DNA of 64,000 nt from an uncultured Pelagibacteraceae bacterium (GCA_902613805.1 CACMIV010000003.1:100585-164584); one strand, 5' to 3'. Positions 40,075 to 50,658 are shown, counted from the first letter of the stretch. A program made the numbers and translations. Notes: generated from the letters alone by a model not told the origin.

Positions 40075-41549
40075 TGAAAAATAATTATACATTAAAATCG
40101 CTGGCAACTCTTTTGGAAAATAATAAAATATCATCGAAAGAGTTAACTTCGGAGTATTTGAAAAATATTGAAAGTGGTAAAGAGTTAAATTGCTACAATA
40201 CTGTATCAAAAGAGAAAGCTCTTATTGATGCTGAAAAATCTGACGAGAGAAGAAAAAGTCAAAATCTCAGAAGTAAGTTCGACGGAATTCCAATTGGAAT
40301 AAAAGACTTATTTTGTACTAAGGGTGTGACGACTACTGCATCAAGTAAAATTTTATCAAACTTTGTTCCAAATTATGAATCTACTGTAACTCAAAAGTGT
40401 GATGATGCAGGCTTGATTAGTTTAGGCAAATTAAATTGTGATGAATTTGCAATGGGTTCAACCAACAAAACTAGTTTTTTTGGCCCGGTAAATAATCCAT
40501 GGAAATCTGTAAATTCTAATAATAAACTTGTTCCGGGAGGTTCATCCGGAGGATCAGCAGCAGCAGTTTCAGGTGATCTTTGTGTAGCCTCTCTTGGAAC
40601 GGATACTGGAGGCTCAATTAGACAACCAGCATCTTTTACAGGCACTGTTGGATTAAAACCTTCTTATGGAAGAGTATCGCGATGGGGAATAGTTGCATTT
40701 GCATCTTCATTAGATCAAGCAGGACCAATTACAAAAACCGTTGAAGATGCTGCAATTTTTTTAGATATAATATCGGGTCACGATGAAAAGGACTCAACTT
40801 CTTCGGTCAATCCAAAAGAAAATTACTATGAAAATTTAAATCCAGATATAAAAGGGATGAAGATTGGAATCCCAAAAGAATTTAGAAGCGACAAGCTTCC
40901 AGCTAGTACTCAAAAAAGCTGGGATGAGTGTGCAGATCTACTAAAGATTAATGGAGCAGAAATATTAGATATTAGCTTACCCCATACAATGAGCGCTTTA
41001 CCTGCTTACTATATTATTGCACCTGCAGAGGCTTCATCAAATTTAGCTCGCTATGATGGAGTGAGATATGGGCTCAGAGTAAAAGGAAATGATCTTATTG
41101 ATATGTATGAAAAAACGAGATCAGAAGGATTTGGCGATGAAGTAAAGAGAAGAATATTAATCGGTACATATGTATTGTCGTCAGGGTATTATGATGCTTA
41201 TTATATTAAAGCTCAAAAGATTAGATCATTAATAAAAAGTGATTACGTTGAAGCTTTTAAAAAAGTTGATGCAATTCTCACTCCTTCAACACCTTCAACG
41301 GCATTTGAAATTGCAAACGAGCCTTCTGATCCAGTACAAAACTATTTAAATGACATTTTTACTGTTCCTGTAAATCTAGCAGGTTTGCCTGGTATATCAA
41401 TTCCCTTCGCAAATGACGAAAATAATTTGCCAATCGGCTTACAATTGATAACAAATTCATTTGAAGAACAAAAATTACTCAATGTTGCTAGAAATATAGA
41501 GGAAACTATTAACTATTCAGAAACTCCAGAAAAATGGTGGCTCAAATGA
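40074..41549 (+). CDS. gatA: Asp/Glu-tRNA amidotransferase subunit A
   Basis: GatA is the amidase subunit that releases ammonia from glutamine. The 491-residue protein belongs to the amidase-signature family, with the catalytic triad at Lys77 ([10 protein letters not shown]), Ser157 ([11 protein letters not shown]) and Ser181 ([13 protein letters not shown]). It lies between gatC and gatB with overlaps on both sides, so the three are translationally coupled. Its presence implies that Gln-tRNA is made by the indirect route. Confidence 0.98.
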   Translation: MKNNYTLKSLATLLENNKISSKELTSEYLKNIESGKELNCYNTVSKEKALIDAEKSDERRKSQNLRSKFDGIPIGIKDLFCTKGVTTTASSKILSNFVPNYESTVTQKCDDAGLISLGKLNCDEFAMGSTNKTSFFGPVNNPWKSVNSNNKLVPGGSSGGSAAAVSGDLCVASLGTDTGGSIRQPASFTGTVGLKPSYGRVSRWGIVAFASSLDQAGPITKTVEDAAIFLDIISGHDEKDSTSSVNPKENYYENLNPDIKGMKIGIPKEFRSDKLPASTQKSWDECADLLKINGAEILDISLPHTMSALPAYYIIAPAEASSNLARYDGVRYGLRVKGNDLIDMYEKTRSEGFGDEVKRRILIGTYVLSSGYYDAYYIKAQKIRSLIKSDYVEAFKKVDAILTPSTPSTAFEIANEPSDPVQNYLNDIFTVPVNLAGLPGISIPFANDENNLPIGLQLITNSFEEQKLLNVARNIEETINYSETPEKWWLK

Positions 41550-42976
41550 TAGAGGGTTGGAATTTAGTTATTGGAATAGAGATTCATGCTCAAGTTAATT
41601 CAAAATCTAAATTATTTTCATCATCACCGACCGATTTTGGATCTAAACCTAATAGTCAAGTCAGTCTAATTGATGCAGCAATGCCAGGTATGCTGCCTGT
41701 AATTAATAAATTTTGTATTGAGCAAGCCGTTAAGTCAGGAATTGGATTAAATGCAAAAATAAATAAAAAATCTATTTTTGATCGTAAGAATTATTTTTAC
41801 CAAGATTTACCGCAAGGTTACCAGATATCTCAGTATAAGGACCCAATAGTGGGAGAAGGATTTGTTGAAATAGAAACTGAAAACGGTCAAAAGAAAATAG
41901 GAGTTGAGAGACTTCATTTAGAACAAGATGCAGGTAAAAGTTTGCATGATCAGGATCCAAACTTCACTTTTGTTGACTTAAATCGTTCAGGAATTGCTTT
42001 AATGGAAATTGTATCTAAACCAGATATGAGCTCACCAGAGGAGGCTGTTGAATATGTTCGAAAAGTTAGAAGTATTCTAAGATATCTTGGTACATGTGAC
42101 GGAAATATGGAACAAGGATCTCTAAGAGCCGATGTAAATGTTTCTGTAAACAAGCCTGGAAATGAATTAGGTACAAGGTGCGAAATCAAAAACTTAAACT
42201 CATTTAAATTTATTCATGCAGCTATCGTTTATGAAGCAAAAAGACAAATAAAACTTATTGAGCAAGGAGAAAGTGTTAATCAAGAAACAAGATTATTTAA
42301 TACGCAGTCTGGTGAAACGAGATCAATGAGGTCAAAAGAAGATGCTCATGATTATCGATATTTTCCTGATCCAGACCTTTTACCACTCACTTTGGATGAT
42401 GACTGGATTAAAGGTTTACAAGACTCAATACCAGAATTGCCAGATCAAATAAAAGAGAGATTTATTAATGAATATTCTCTTAGTTCTTATGATGCAAATA
42501 TTATTGTTTCAGACAAAGCAACAAGTGAATATTTCGAAGACGTTGTAAAGAATAGGAATCCAAAACTTGTAACTACATGGGTTACTGGAGAATTATTTTC
42601 AATACTAAATAAAAAAAATCTGATTATTGAGGATAGTCCTATTACTTCAAAACAACTTGGTGAACTGGTTGATAACATCGAAAATGGTAAGATTTCAAAC
42701 CGTCAAGCAAAGGAAGTGTTAGAGGAAATGTGTGAAAGTGGCAAAGGTGCGTTAGAGATTATTGATGAAAAAGGTTTATCTCAAATTAGTGATGAAAATG
42801 AAATAGAAAGCCTAGTTGATAATGTATTAAATTCAAATCCAAAAAATGTTAAAAAATATAAAAATGGAAAAGAAAAACTTTTTGGTTTTTTTGTTGGTGA
42901 GGCCATGAAACTTTCTAAAGGTAAAGCTAATCCAAAAATAGTTAATGACCTCATCAAGAAAAAGTTATCACAATAA
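41546..42976 (+). CDS. gatB: Asp/Glu-tRNA amidotransferase subunit B
   Basis: GatB binds the misacylated tRNA and activates its acyl group with ATP. I start it at the ATG at 41546, which overlaps the gatA stop as ATGA (476 residues). Another ATG at 41534 is four codons upstream and cannot be excluded. The [18 protein letters not shown] start, the [11 protein letters not shown] loop, the [13 protein letters not shown] segment and the YqeY-like C-terminal tail (about residues 325-476) are visible. Confidence 0.97.
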   Translation: MIEGWNLVIGIEIHAQVNSKSKLFSSSPTDFGSKPNSQVSLIDAAMPGMLPVINKFCIEQAVKSGIGLNAKINKKSIFDRKNYFYQDLPQGYQISQYKDPIVGEGFVEIETENGQKKIGVERLHLEQDAGKSLHDQDPNFTFVDLNRSGIALMEIVSKPDMSSPEEAVEYVRKVRSILRYLGTCDGNMEQGSLRADVNVSVNKPGNELGTRCEIKNLNSFKFIHAAIVYEAKRQIKLIEQGESVNQETRLFNTQSGETRSMRSKEDAHDYRYFPDPDLLPLTLDDDWIKGLQDSIPELPDQIKERFINEYSLSSYDANIIVSDKATSEYFEDVVKNRNPKLVTTWVTGELFSILNKKNLIIEDSPITSKQLGELVDNIENGKISNRQAKEVLEEMCESGKGALEIIDEKGLSQISDENEIESLVDNVLNSNPKNVKKYKNGKEKLFGFFVGEAMKLSKGKANPKIVNDLIKKKLSQ

Positions 42977-43006
42977 AGTAATTTCTTTTAATCAATATAA
43001 ATTTGA

Positions 43007-43012
43007 TATATT
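43007..43012 (+). promoter_or_regulatory. TATATT -10 candidate for tRNA-Ser
   Basis: TATATT ends 11 bases before the mature tRNA 5' end, so a transcript would begin near 43019. The -35 region (42982-42988, TTTCTTT) is poor. Read-through from gatB is also possible. Confidence 0.3.
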
Positions 43013-43023
43013 AAACAATGTGT

Positions 43024-43117
43024 GGAGAGATGGGTGAGTGGTTGAAACCGGCTCCCTGCTAAGGAGTTGTGCGGGCTTATACCCGTACCGAGGGTTCGAA
43101 TCCCTCTCTCTCCGCCA
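43024..43117 (+). tRNA. tRNA-Ser (anticodon GCU)
   Basis: The sequence folds as a class II tRNA. The acceptor stem GGAGAGA (43024-43030) pairs with TCTCTCC (43107-43113), followed by discriminator G and an encoded CCA. The anticodon loop CTGCTAA places GCT at 43058-43060, which reads AGC/AGU serine codons. The long variable arm has a CGGG/CCCG stem, and the T arm is GAGGG-TTCGAAT-CCCTC. It lies 47 bases after gatB and 11 bases from the convergent lytic transglycosylase stop. Confidence 0.97.
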
Positions 43118-43128
43118 CACTAATTTTA

Positions 43129-45243
43129 TTACGATTCTTTTTTCTTACTTGGTTTAATTAAGGTTTTTCCACCAACATAAGCACGATTCAGATTATTCGA
43201 TAAAGTGTACTCAATTGGTTTCAATCCATTCTCAATAAATTCATATACTTGAATATTTTCCATTACTCTTTGAACATAGTTTCTTGTTTCTTTGAAAGGT
43301 ATCAATTCAATCCAATTTTCACTTGTAATATCATCTTTTCTTGGGTCCCCATATTTTTTTATCCATCTTGAAACTCTTGATTCACCCGCATTATAAGCTG
43401 CAAGAGACAAAATGTATGAGCCACTGTAGTTTGAGAGTAATTTATCTAAATAAGCACTTCCTAAAATTACATTATACTTTGGATCTTCAGTTAATTTACT
43501 CTTTGTATATTCAAGCTTTAAACCCTTTGAGACCCTTTTTGCAGTATACGGCATAAGTTGCATCAATCCTTTAGCTCCTGCAAAACTTCCAGCTTTAGGA
43601 TCAAACTGACTCTCTTGTCTTGTTACAGAATGAATTAGACTTTGTTTTGGAAAAATAATTTTTCCAAATTCAGGTCTTTCAATTTGAGGAAAGCTTAGAG
43701 GGTCAAGAATTGTGTGGTTATAATATAAAATTTTACCTGCTTGAACTGCAAAATCATGTCTGCCTATGTCATTTGCAGTTTTGACAGAATTTACAGAAGT
43801 ACTAAGATTGTTACGATCAGCAAGATCCCAAATAAATTTTTTAACTAATTTAGGTCTATCAAATTCATTTAATAAAGAGATTGATAAATAAACTGGTTGA
43901 TTTTCTTTATAATCAGTGTTGTTAGCATCGGAATACTCTACAAGCAATGGATTAAATAATTTCTTTTCTGATAATTTGCTCGCCGCGAGCTGACCATAAA
44001 AGGTAAGACTATACAAAGAAGCCTTTTCATACCAGCGTTGCGACTCTGCAGATCTACCAACTTCCTCTAATGCATTTCCCATCCAATAGGCGGCTCTTGC
44101 TTTTGAGATTGGTCTTGATGAAACATTCCAAATTTCTTGAAAATGAAGATAGGCTGATTCTGGATTAGATAAAAAAGTAAGAGCTATCCAACCAGCTAAC
44201 CACTCAGCCTCAGCAATATCTTTACTTTCACTCAAACCGTGATTTATTGCAAGCGCGTATGCAGTTTCATATTCATGACGGTCAATTAAACGCCTAATAA
44301 GAAAACTTTTTTTATCCCAAAATTTGTCTGGGCGAACTAACTCACTTGAATTTGATTTATTGATATCTAATAATAATACTAGTGCACTATCATACTTTCT
44401 TTTTTTAATTCGCCAATTTATTCGATCATAAACAAGCCCAGGATCATTTTTCAATTCATCTGGAACCAGCTTTATTAAATTATCTACACCACCCGCAAAT
44501 GAAATTAATCCTATCCTGGCTTCAAATAGTTTTTGATAATCTTTATCAACATATTTAACCAATCTGGCTGCAGTCCTATATTTCCCATCCCACAGTAATT
44601 TATTTATTCTTCTCAGATGATGGTCTTTATTTAAAATACTTTTATAAGTTTTTATGATTTGAGATTGTTCTTTTCTAGTAAAGCTGCCACCGATATAGCC
44701 ATCAATGATAAGTCTCTTTCCTTCTTCAGATTTGCCACTGTTTAGAAGTGCATTACCTAGATATATTCGACCCGAGCCTGTTTCTGGAGGATTATTGCTA
44801 AAGTAATCTATTAAATCTTCATAATTATCTCTAAATGTAATTTTCGATTCAGCTTTGAGTTTTATTTTTTCTATTTCAGGCCAATTTGAATTTTTCTTAA
44901 TATATGTTCTGTAATCAGAAAATGTTAAATTACCTGCACCATTATAATATTTAAGCCAGTTTAGAGTTTCTTTTGCAGTTTCATTTTTAATATTACTGCT
45001 TATTCCAGTTACTCGATCCCATTTATATTCATCCGCTTTGTCGAGCGCTAACTCAAATAACTCATAGTCCCTATTGCTTAACAATTGAGATAGAGCAGGC
45101 TGCACTGGTTTTTTTGTTGGGATCGAGAACCCAGGTCCCGGCGATTCAATGTATAGACTTCTCTTCACAGGCGTTATTTCTCCAAAAGAAGATATTCCTA
45201 AAATAAAAAATAGACTTACTACAAAAATGATTAATTTTTTCAC
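43129..45243 (-). CDS. slt: Soluble lytic murein transglycosylase (Slt70-like)
   Basis: This enzyme cleaves peptidoglycan glycan strands with formation of anhydro-muramyl ends, in the periplasm. The 704-residue protein has an N-terminal signal peptide (MKKLIIFVVSLFFILGISSFG), a long alpha-helical superhelix region (about residues 50-500) and a C-terminal SLT domain. Catalytic Glu544 lies in SVTRQESQFDPKAGS, followed by AGAKGLMQLMPYTA and LAAYNAGESRV. It diverges from dapA across 80 bases, an arrangement common in alphaproteobacteria. Confidence 0.94.
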   Translation of the reverse strand: MKKLIIFVVSLFFILGISSFGEITPVKRSLYIESPGPGFSIPTKKPVQPALSQLLSNRDYELFELALDKADEYKWDRVTGISSNIKNETAKETLNWLKYYNGAGNLTFSDYRTYIKKNSNWPEIEKIKLKAESKITFRDNYEDLIDYFSNNPPETGSGRIYLGNALLNSGKSEEGKRLIIDGYIGGSFTRKEQSQIIKTYKSILNKDHHLRRINKLLWDGKYRTAARLVKYVDKDYQKLFEARIGLISFAGGVDNLIKLVPDELKNDPGLVYDRINWRIKKRKYDSALVLLLDINKSNSSELVRPDKFWDKKSFLIRRLIDRHEYETAYALAINHGLSESKDIAEAEWLAGWIALTFLSNPESAYLHFQEIWNVSSRPISKARAAYWMGNALEEVGRSAESQRWYEKASLYSLTFYGQLAASKLSEKKLFNPLLVEYSDANNTDYKENQPVYLSISLLNEFDRPKLVKKFIWDLADRNNLSTSVNSVKTANDIGRHDFAVQAGKILYYNHTILDPLSFPQIERPEFGKIIFPKQSLIHSVTRQESQFDPKAGSFAGAKGLMQLMPYTAKRVSKGLKLEYTKSKLTEDPKYNVILGSAYLDKLLSNYSGSYILSLAAYNAGESRVSRWIKKYGDPRKDDITSENWIELIPFKETRNYVQRVMENIQVYEFIENGLKPIEYTLSNNLNRAYVGGKTLIKPSKKKES

Positions 45244-45323
45244 GAAATAGTTATTTGTTTGATTTGCACAAGTATATTTATGATTAAGGTTTTTTTAAAT
45301 AATTAAAAGTGCTATTGTAAACA

Positions 45324-46196
45324 ATGTTTAAAGGATCTCATACAGCGTTAATTACGCCTTTTGACGGTAAATCTATTGATGAAAAATCATTTAGATCTCT
45401 GATAGATTTTCAAATATCAGAGGGTATACATGGACTGGTTCCTGTAGGTACAACAGGCGAGTCTCCAACTTTAAGCCATGAAGAACACAAGTTAGCAGTT
45501 GAGATATGTGTTGAAGAAACAGCAAAACGTGTGCCAGTAATAGCAGGAACAGGATCAAACAACACCGACGAAGCGATCGATCTCACCATACACGCTGAAA
45601 AAGCAGGTGCTGATGGAGCTTTAGTAGTTACACCATATTATAATAAACCTACACAACATGGTTTATACTCACACTTTGAGGCAATTAGTAAGGCAACTAC
45701 ACTTCCAATCATTATTTATAATATTCCTGGCAGATCAATTGTTGATATGAATACAAACACAATGAGGGATTTGTTTAAAATTAAAAACATTGTTGGAGTA
45801 AAGGATGCTACTTCAGATATACCAAGAGTTTATGAAACGAAAACAACAATAGGAGAAAATTTTAATCAATTAACAGGAGATGATGCAACTACGTTAGCTT
45901 TTATGATTTATGGTGGTCACGGATCTATCTCAGTGACGTCTAATATCGCCCCAAAATTATGTTCTGAATTTATGAAACATTGTTTAGATCAAAATTTTAC
46001 TAAAGCATCTGAGATCAATGACAAACTTATGCCGTTGCATCATGCATTATTTGTTGAGTCCAGTCCTGCTCCAGTAAAATATGCAGCTTCTAAGCTTGGT
46101 TTATGCAAAGATGACATAAGACTGCCGCTCACAAGTATATCAGATGAAACTAAGCAATTAGTTGATAAAGCTATGAAGCACGCATCATTAATATAG
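45324..46196 (+). CDS. dapA: 4-hydroxy-tetrahydrodipicolinate synthase
   Basis: DapA condenses pyruvate with aspartate semialdehyde in lysine and diaminopimelate synthesis. The 290-residue protein has the [17 protein letters not shown] motif (about residues 39-55), Tyr132 in [10 protein letters not shown] and the Schiff-base Lys160 in GVKDATSD. Upstream, TATTGT (45313-45318) lies right before the ATG and there is no Shine-Dalgarno, suggesting a leaderless message. smpB begins 2 bases downstream. Confidence 0.97.
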   Translation: MFKGSHTALITPFDGKSIDEKSFRSLIDFQISEGIHGLVPVGTTGESPTLSHEEHKLAVEICVEETAKRVPVIAGTGSNNTDEAIDLTIHAEKAGADGALVVTPYYNKPTQHGLYSHFEAISKATTLPIIIYNIPGRSIVDMNTNTMRDLFKIKNIVGVKDATSDIPRVYETKTTIGENFNQLTGDDATTLAFMIYGGHGSISVTSNIAPKLCSEFMKHCLDQNFTKASEINDKLMPLHHALFVESSPAPVKYAASKLGLCKDDIRLPLTSISDETKQLVDKAMKHASLI

Positions 46197-46198
46197 CC

Positions 46199-46636
46199 TT
46201 GCAAATAGCAGTTCAAAACAGAAAAGCAAAGTATAATTATACGTTTGTTGAATTATTTGAGGCAGGAATTGAACTACAAGGTAGTGAGATAAAATCGCTT
46301 CGAAATGGAAGAGTTGAGATAGCCGAGTCATATGCAAGGGAAGATAATAGTGAAATATTTTTAATAAACTCACATTTCTCGAAATATTCTAATGCTTCAT
46401 ATCTAAATCATGTTGAAAACCGTCCACGAAAATTACTTTTACACAAAAAAGAAATCAGAAAAATCATTGGAAAATTAAATAAAGAGTCACTTACTTTGAT
46501 CCCAACAAAAATATACTTCAATAAAAAAGGTAAGGCAAAGTTGGAAATTGCTCTTGCTAAAGGAAAAAAACTACATGATAAAAGAGATGCTAAAAAAAGA
46601 AAAGATTGGGTTAGGGAGAAAAAAAAGTACGGATGA
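46199..46636 (+). CDS. smpB: tmRNA-binding protein SmpB
   Basis: SmpB delivers tmRNA to stalled ribosomes for trans-translation. The 145-residue protein starts at TTG, since no ATG gives the conserved N-terminus ([23 protein letters not shown]). The [21 protein letters not shown] motif and the basic tail [21 protein letters not shown] are intact. It lies 2 bases after dapA and overlaps folK by 4 bases (ATGA). The tmRNA gene ssrA is not in this window. Confidence 0.96.
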   Translation: MQIAVQNRKAKYNYTFVELFEAGIELQGSEIKSLRNGRVEIAESYAREDNSEIFLINSHFSKYSNASYLNHVENRPRKLLLHKKEIRKIIGKLNKESLTLIPTKIYFNKKGKAKLEIALAKGKKLHDKRDAKKRKDWVREKKKYG

Positions 46637-47151
46637 TTTACGCTTTAGGAATTGGGTCAAATTCTAACTCAAGATTTGGTAATAAATTAAATACACTTAA
46701 ATTTGTTTTAAAAGAGTTGGATCGTAACAATATCAAAGTAATAAAAAAGTCGAAATTATATTCATCGCCACCTAAAAATTTTAAAACTGCTGCCGAAACC
46801 TTTTTAAACGCTGCTTTAGTTGTTGAAACAAAATTAAAACCTAAAAATTTACTAATAATTTTAAAAAAAATTGAAAGAATTACTGGAAGATACGCCTATC
46901 GTAAAAATACTTCTCGAACTTGTGATTTGGATATTCTTTTGCTTAGTAAGTCCAGTAAAATAATGATAAATGAGAACAAAAATTCTATTGAAATTCCACA
47001 TCCAAGACTTCATGAGAGAAATTTTGTATTAAGGCCTTTATTGGACATTTGTCCTGGATGGCTCCACTCTGAAAAAAAATCATCAATTATGAGGCTTCAT
47101 AAAAGCTTGCATATTGAAGATAAATTATACAAAGTCTTGAATACTTTATAA
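46633..47151 (+). CDS. folK: 2-amino-4-hydroxy-6-hydroxymethyldihydropteridine diphosphokinase
   Basis: FolK (HPPK) pyrophosphorylates the pterin precursor for folate synthesis. The 172-residue protein begins [17 protein letters not shown] and contains the ATP- and magnesium-binding [10 protein letters not shown] (about residues 95-104) and the [19 protein letters not shown] signature. It is coupled to smpB through ATGA. It stands where many relatives carry rpoZ ahead of the RSH gene. Confidence 0.94.
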   Translation: MIYALGIGSNSNSRFGNKLNTLKFVLKELDRNNIKVIKKSKLYSSPPKNFKTAAETFLNAALVVETKLKPKNLLIILKKIERITGRYAYRKNTSRTCDLDILLLSKSSKIMINENKNSIEIPHPRLHERNFVLRPLLDICPGWLHSEKKSSIMRLHKSLHIEDKLYKVLNTL

Positions 47152-47164
47152 ATTGTCAATTATT

Positions 47165-47194
47165 TTGGGCTTCACTTAGTAAATAATGTATGAT
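47165..47194 (+). promoter_or_regulatory. Candidate promoter for the rsh-parC gene chain
   Basis: TTGGGC (47165-47170) and TATGAT (47189-47194) are 18 bases apart within the 55-base gap before the RSH gene. Transcription would start near 47201, only about 6 bases before the ATG, with no Shine-Dalgarno. Confidence 0.4.
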
Positions 47195-47206
47195 TAATAG
47201 TGCATT

Positions 47207-49336
47207 ATGGCACAATCAACATTCTATAAACCTGCAAAACCAATTGATAAGAATCTTGATTCTAAATTAATAGAAAAAGCTTATTCTTTTGCAGTCGAGT
47301 GTCACAAGTCACAAAAAAGGCATTCAGGTGATCCTTATATATCTCACCCAGTTGCAGTTGCAGATATTCTATTAAACTTAAAGTTAGATACTTCCACAAT
47401 TATAACGGGCCTTTTACATGACACACTTGAAGATACTCTTGCTACAGAAAATGAAATTGAAGAAAAGTTTGGAAAAGAAGTCCTTCAATTAGTAAACGGC
47501 GTTACAAAACTGTCAAAAATTGAAACGTATACTGAAAATAAATTCCAGGCTGAAAATTTCAGAAAATTAATTTTAGCAATGTCGAAAGATATCAGAGTTT
47601 TGTTAGTAAAGTTAGCTGACCGTTTACACAACATGAGAACGATTCAATTTATTCCACAGGAAAAAAGACGACAACGTATTGCATCGGAAACATTAGAAAT
47701 TTATGCCCCCCTTGCTGGAAGATTGGGGATGCATGAATTCAAAGACGAGTTGGAAGATTTATCATTTCAAATTTTAAATCCATCTGCATATTCCTCATTG
47801 ATGACAAGAATTGAGTATTTAAAGAAAGATAAATCTAATTTAACTGATAAAATAAAGACAAGGATCTTTAGTCTTTTAGAAAAAAATGAAATTGATTGTC
47901 AAATAATAGGACGTGAAAAAAAAATCTTTTCTGTATGGAATAAAATGCAGAATAAGCAAATTGCTTTTAGACAATTGTCGGATATTTTTGCTTATAGGAT
48001 TATCACTAATAGCATTGAAGATTGTTATAGTATATTGGGCATCATTCATAACCGGTGGTCTGCTGTACCAGGCTCATTTAAAGATTATATATCGACACCA
48101 AAAATTAATAATTATCAGTCAATTCATACAACGATTGTCGGCCCAGAAAGACAGAGAGTTGAACTTCAAATTCGAACGAATGAAATGAACACTATAGCAG
48201 ATAAGGGTATAGCGGCACACTGGAGCTATAAAGAGAATTATAATTTAGTAGATAACTCTTCTTCAGATCCAGTTAATGTTACCTGGTTGAGAGATTTAGT
48301 AGAAATATTGGACAGCGGTGGAAGCTCTGAGGACTTACTTGAAGCTACAAAATTAGAAATGTTTCAGGATCAAGTTTTTTGTTTTACACCGAAAGGTGAC
48401 TTAATTCACTTGCCTGCAAATTCTAACTCTATCGATTTTGCTTATGCCCTTCATTCTGAAATTGGAAATCGTTGTGTTGGATGTAAGATTAATGGAAAAC
48501 CTAGACCTTTATTTACAAAACTTCAAAATGGAGATGAGATTGAAGTACTAACATCAAAAAAACCATCTCCATCTGAAACTTGGGAAAATATTGTTACAAC
48601 GGCAAAGGCGCAATCATCTATAAAAAGATTTTTTAAAAAGCAAGAAAAAGATGAATTTACAAGTCTAGGGTTAAAAATATTACACAAAGTCACAGGTAGA
48701 AATGAAGATATTTCAAACACAGAAATTAGTAATTTTGCAAAAAGTTTTAATAGGAAAAGTCCTGAGGAGTTTCTTGTTGCAATTGGTAAAGGAAGTATAA
48801 AGCCACATCAATTATCAAAGCTTAAGCCCCGTTCAACTTTATCATTTTTTTCTCGATACAGAAGAAGAGACACAAACGATAAGATGCCTTTAGAGATAAG
48901 TAACTTTCAACCTGGAATTGCAATTCATTATGCAGAATGCTGTTTCCCTTTACCCAATGAAAATATTTTGGGACTTACAACAGAAGACTCAGGTGTAATC
49001 ATTCACTCCAGTTTATGTAAGGAGCTAGATAAAGAAACAAAAAAAGAAGATTGGATCACTGCCTCATGGAAAGATGTAGATCCAAAGCAGTATTTTTCGT
49101 CAAGGATAAAAGTCTCAGTTAAAAATGAACCTGGATCTTTAGGTAAATTAGCAACCATTGTTGGAAGTGCAGGTGGCAATATAACTAACCTTAACATATC
49201 TGAAAAAGGCGATGATTATTTTGATATGATTTTTATTATTGACGTTCATAATCTTGATCATCTGGATAAGATTATAGAAACTCTCTCAGAGGTGGATATT
49301 GTAAGTTCTGTAAGTAGGCTTTTAATAAATTTATGA
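47207..49336 (+). CDS. rsh: Bifunctional (p)ppGpp synthetase/hydrolase (RSH)
   Basis: RSH enzymes make and degrade (p)ppGpp in the stringent response. The 709-residue protein has an HD hydrolase domain (GLLHDTLEDT near residue 70, VKLADRLHNMRT near 142). The synthetase domain has DIFAYRIIT, FKDYISTPKINNYQSIHTT and the catalytic VELQIRT glutamate (about residues 255-330). A TGS domain (about 390-450) and a C-terminal ACT domain follow. Both activities appear intact, so it is likely the only long RSH of the cell. It overlaps pyrE by ATGA. Confidence 0.96.
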   Translation: MAQSTFYKPAKPIDKNLDSKLIEKAYSFAVECHKSQKRHSGDPYISHPVAVADILLNLKLDTSTIITGLLHDTLEDTLATENEIEEKFGKEVLQLVNGVTKLSKIETYTENKFQAENFRKLILAMSKDIRVLLVKLADRLHNMRTIQFIPQEKRRQRIASETLEIYAPLAGRLGMHEFKDELEDLSFQILNPSAYSSLMTRIEYLKKDKSNLTDKIKTRIFSLLEKNEIDCQIIGREKKIFSVWNKMQNKQIAFRQLSDIFAYRIITNSIEDCYSILGIIHNRWSAVPGSFKDYISTPKINNYQSIHTTIVGPERQRVELQIRTNEMNTIADKGIAAHWSYKENYNLVDNSSSDPVNVTWLRDLVEILDSGGSSEDLLEATKLEMFQDQVFCFTPKGDLIHLPANSNSIDFAYALHSEIGNRCVGCKINGKPRPLFTKLQNGDEIEVLTSKKPSPSETWENIVTTAKAQSSIKRFFKKQEKDEFTSLGLKILHKVTGRNEDISNTEISNFAKSFNRKSPEEFLVAIGKGSIKPHQLSKLKPRSTLSFFSRYRRRDTNDKMPLEISNFQPGIAIHYAECCFPLPNENILGLTTEDSGVIIHSSLCKELDKETKKEDWITASWKDVDPKQYFSSRIKVSVKNEPGSLGKLATIVGSAGGNITNLNISEKGDDYFDMIFIIDVHNLDHLDKIIETLSEVDIVSSVSRLLINL

Positions 49337-49917
49337 AGACTGAAAAAGAAATAAAAGATTTTTTTGAAAAAGTAGAAGCTATTCAGAATGGACATTTTAT
49401 ACTTTCATCGGGAAAAAGATCCAAAATTTACTGCCAGTGTTCAAAGTTATTTGAAGACCCTCGAAATGGAGAGATGGTCTGCGAAGAGTTAAAGTACAGG
49501 GTGCAAGAAAATATAGATGACGAGATTGATTATGTGATTTCTCCTGCTTTAGGAGGTCTTCTCGTAGGGTATGAGCTTGCAAGATCTTTGGGATCTAAAT
49601 TTATATTTTATGAGAGAGTCAATAACGAATTTGAATTGAGGAGAGGCTTTAATATTAGGGAAAATGCAAACGTCTTATTCGTTGAAGATGTAATTACAAC
49701 AGGGAAATCAACAAATGAATGTTTAGAAAAACTAAAACCCCTAAATGTTAATTTATTAGGCATCGCAGCAATCGTTGATCGTTCAAATCATAAATTATTT
49801 AAAGATCACAATGTAATATCAGTCCTAAAACTAGATATTCCAATTTATGATCCCGACAACCTCCCAGACGATCTTAATAAAATACCCGCAACAAAACCTG
49901 GTAGTAGAGTAATATAA
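49333..49917 (+). CDS. pyrE: Orotate phosphoribosyltransferase
   Basis: PyrE joins orotate and PRPP to form orotidine monophosphate in pyrimidine synthesis. The 194-residue protein has the PRPP-binding motif VLFVEDVITTGKSTNECLE (about residues 115-133) and the flexible-loop region around YERVNNEFELRRGF. It overlaps the RSH gene by ATGA and abuts pdxJ. The link with (p)ppGpp and PLP genes is a conserved alphaproteobacterial order and not a pathway. Confidence 0.95.
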   Translation: MKTEKEIKDFFEKVEAIQNGHFILSSGKRSKIYCQCSKLFEDPRNGEMVCEELKYRVQENIDDEIDYVISPALGGLLVGYELARSLGSKFIFYERVNNEFELRRGFNIRENANVLFVEDVITTGKSTNECLEKLKPLNVNLLGIAAIVDRSNHKLFKDHNVISVLKLDIPIYDPDNLPDDLNKIPATKPGSRVI

Positions 49918-50658
49918 ATGACCCTACCTCGTCTTGGTGTAAATATTGATCACGTAGCAACTCTTAGAAATGCCAGAGGAGAAAACTATCCAAGCCCATT
50001 AAGAGCTGCTCTTTTGTGTCAAGAATATGGAGCAGATGGCATAACTACGCATCTAAGAGAAGATAGGCGTCATATAAGAGACGATGATATTAATGAAATT
50101 ATTGAGAACATTTCCATACCATTAAATTTTGAAATGGCACCAACGGATGAAATGGTTAACATAGCAGTGAATGCAGGTCCGAATGCATGTTGTATTGTTC
50201 CAGAAAAAAGAGAAGAAATAACCACTGAAGGCGGAATAGATGTAAGAAGTAATCATAATATTCTCGTCCCAAAAATTGAAAAGATAAAAAAAAATAACAT
50301 AAGGGTCTCTTTGTTCATAGACGCTTCAATGGACCAAATTAAAATGGCCAAAGAGATTGGCGCTGACATTGTAGAGCTTCATACGGGAGAATTTTGCCGT
50401 AAAATAAACTATAATGAAGATGCTTCATCAGAACTTGAACGAATTAGAGAAGCAGCAGATTTTAGTAATAGCATTGGACTTGAATTACATTTTGGTCACG
50501 GAATAACATTCGACTCTGTAGGGGAACTATCTAAGATAAAGGAAGTAAAAGAGTTTAATATTGGACATTTTATCATTTCTGAGTCAGTTTTTCTTGGACT
50601 AGAAAAATCAATAAGTAAATTTAGAGAACTTATTAAAATAGGAAGGGAAATTCAGTGA
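49918..50658 (+). CDS. pdxJ: Pyridoxine 5'-phosphate synthase
   Basis: PdxJ closes the ring of pyridoxine phosphate from 3-amino-2-oxopropyl phosphate and deoxyxylulose phosphate. The 246-residue protein begins LPRLGVNIDHVATLRNARG and contains DGITTHLREDRRHIRDDDI (about residues 41-59), VELHTGEFC and LHFGHGI, all typical of the TIM-barrel active site. It lies directly after the pyrE stop and overlaps acpS (GTGA). Confidence 0.97.
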   Translation: MTLPRLGVNIDHVATLRNARGENYPSPLRAALLCQEYGADGITTHLREDRRHIRDDDINEIIENISIPLNFEMAPTDEMVNIAVNAGPNACCIVPEKREEITTEGGIDVRSNHNILVPKIEKIKKNNIRVSLFIDASMDQIKMAKEIGADIVELHTGEFCRKINYNEDASSELERIREAADFSNSIGLELHFGHGITFDSVGELSKIKEVKEFNIGHFIISESVFLGLEKSISKFRELIKIGREIQ

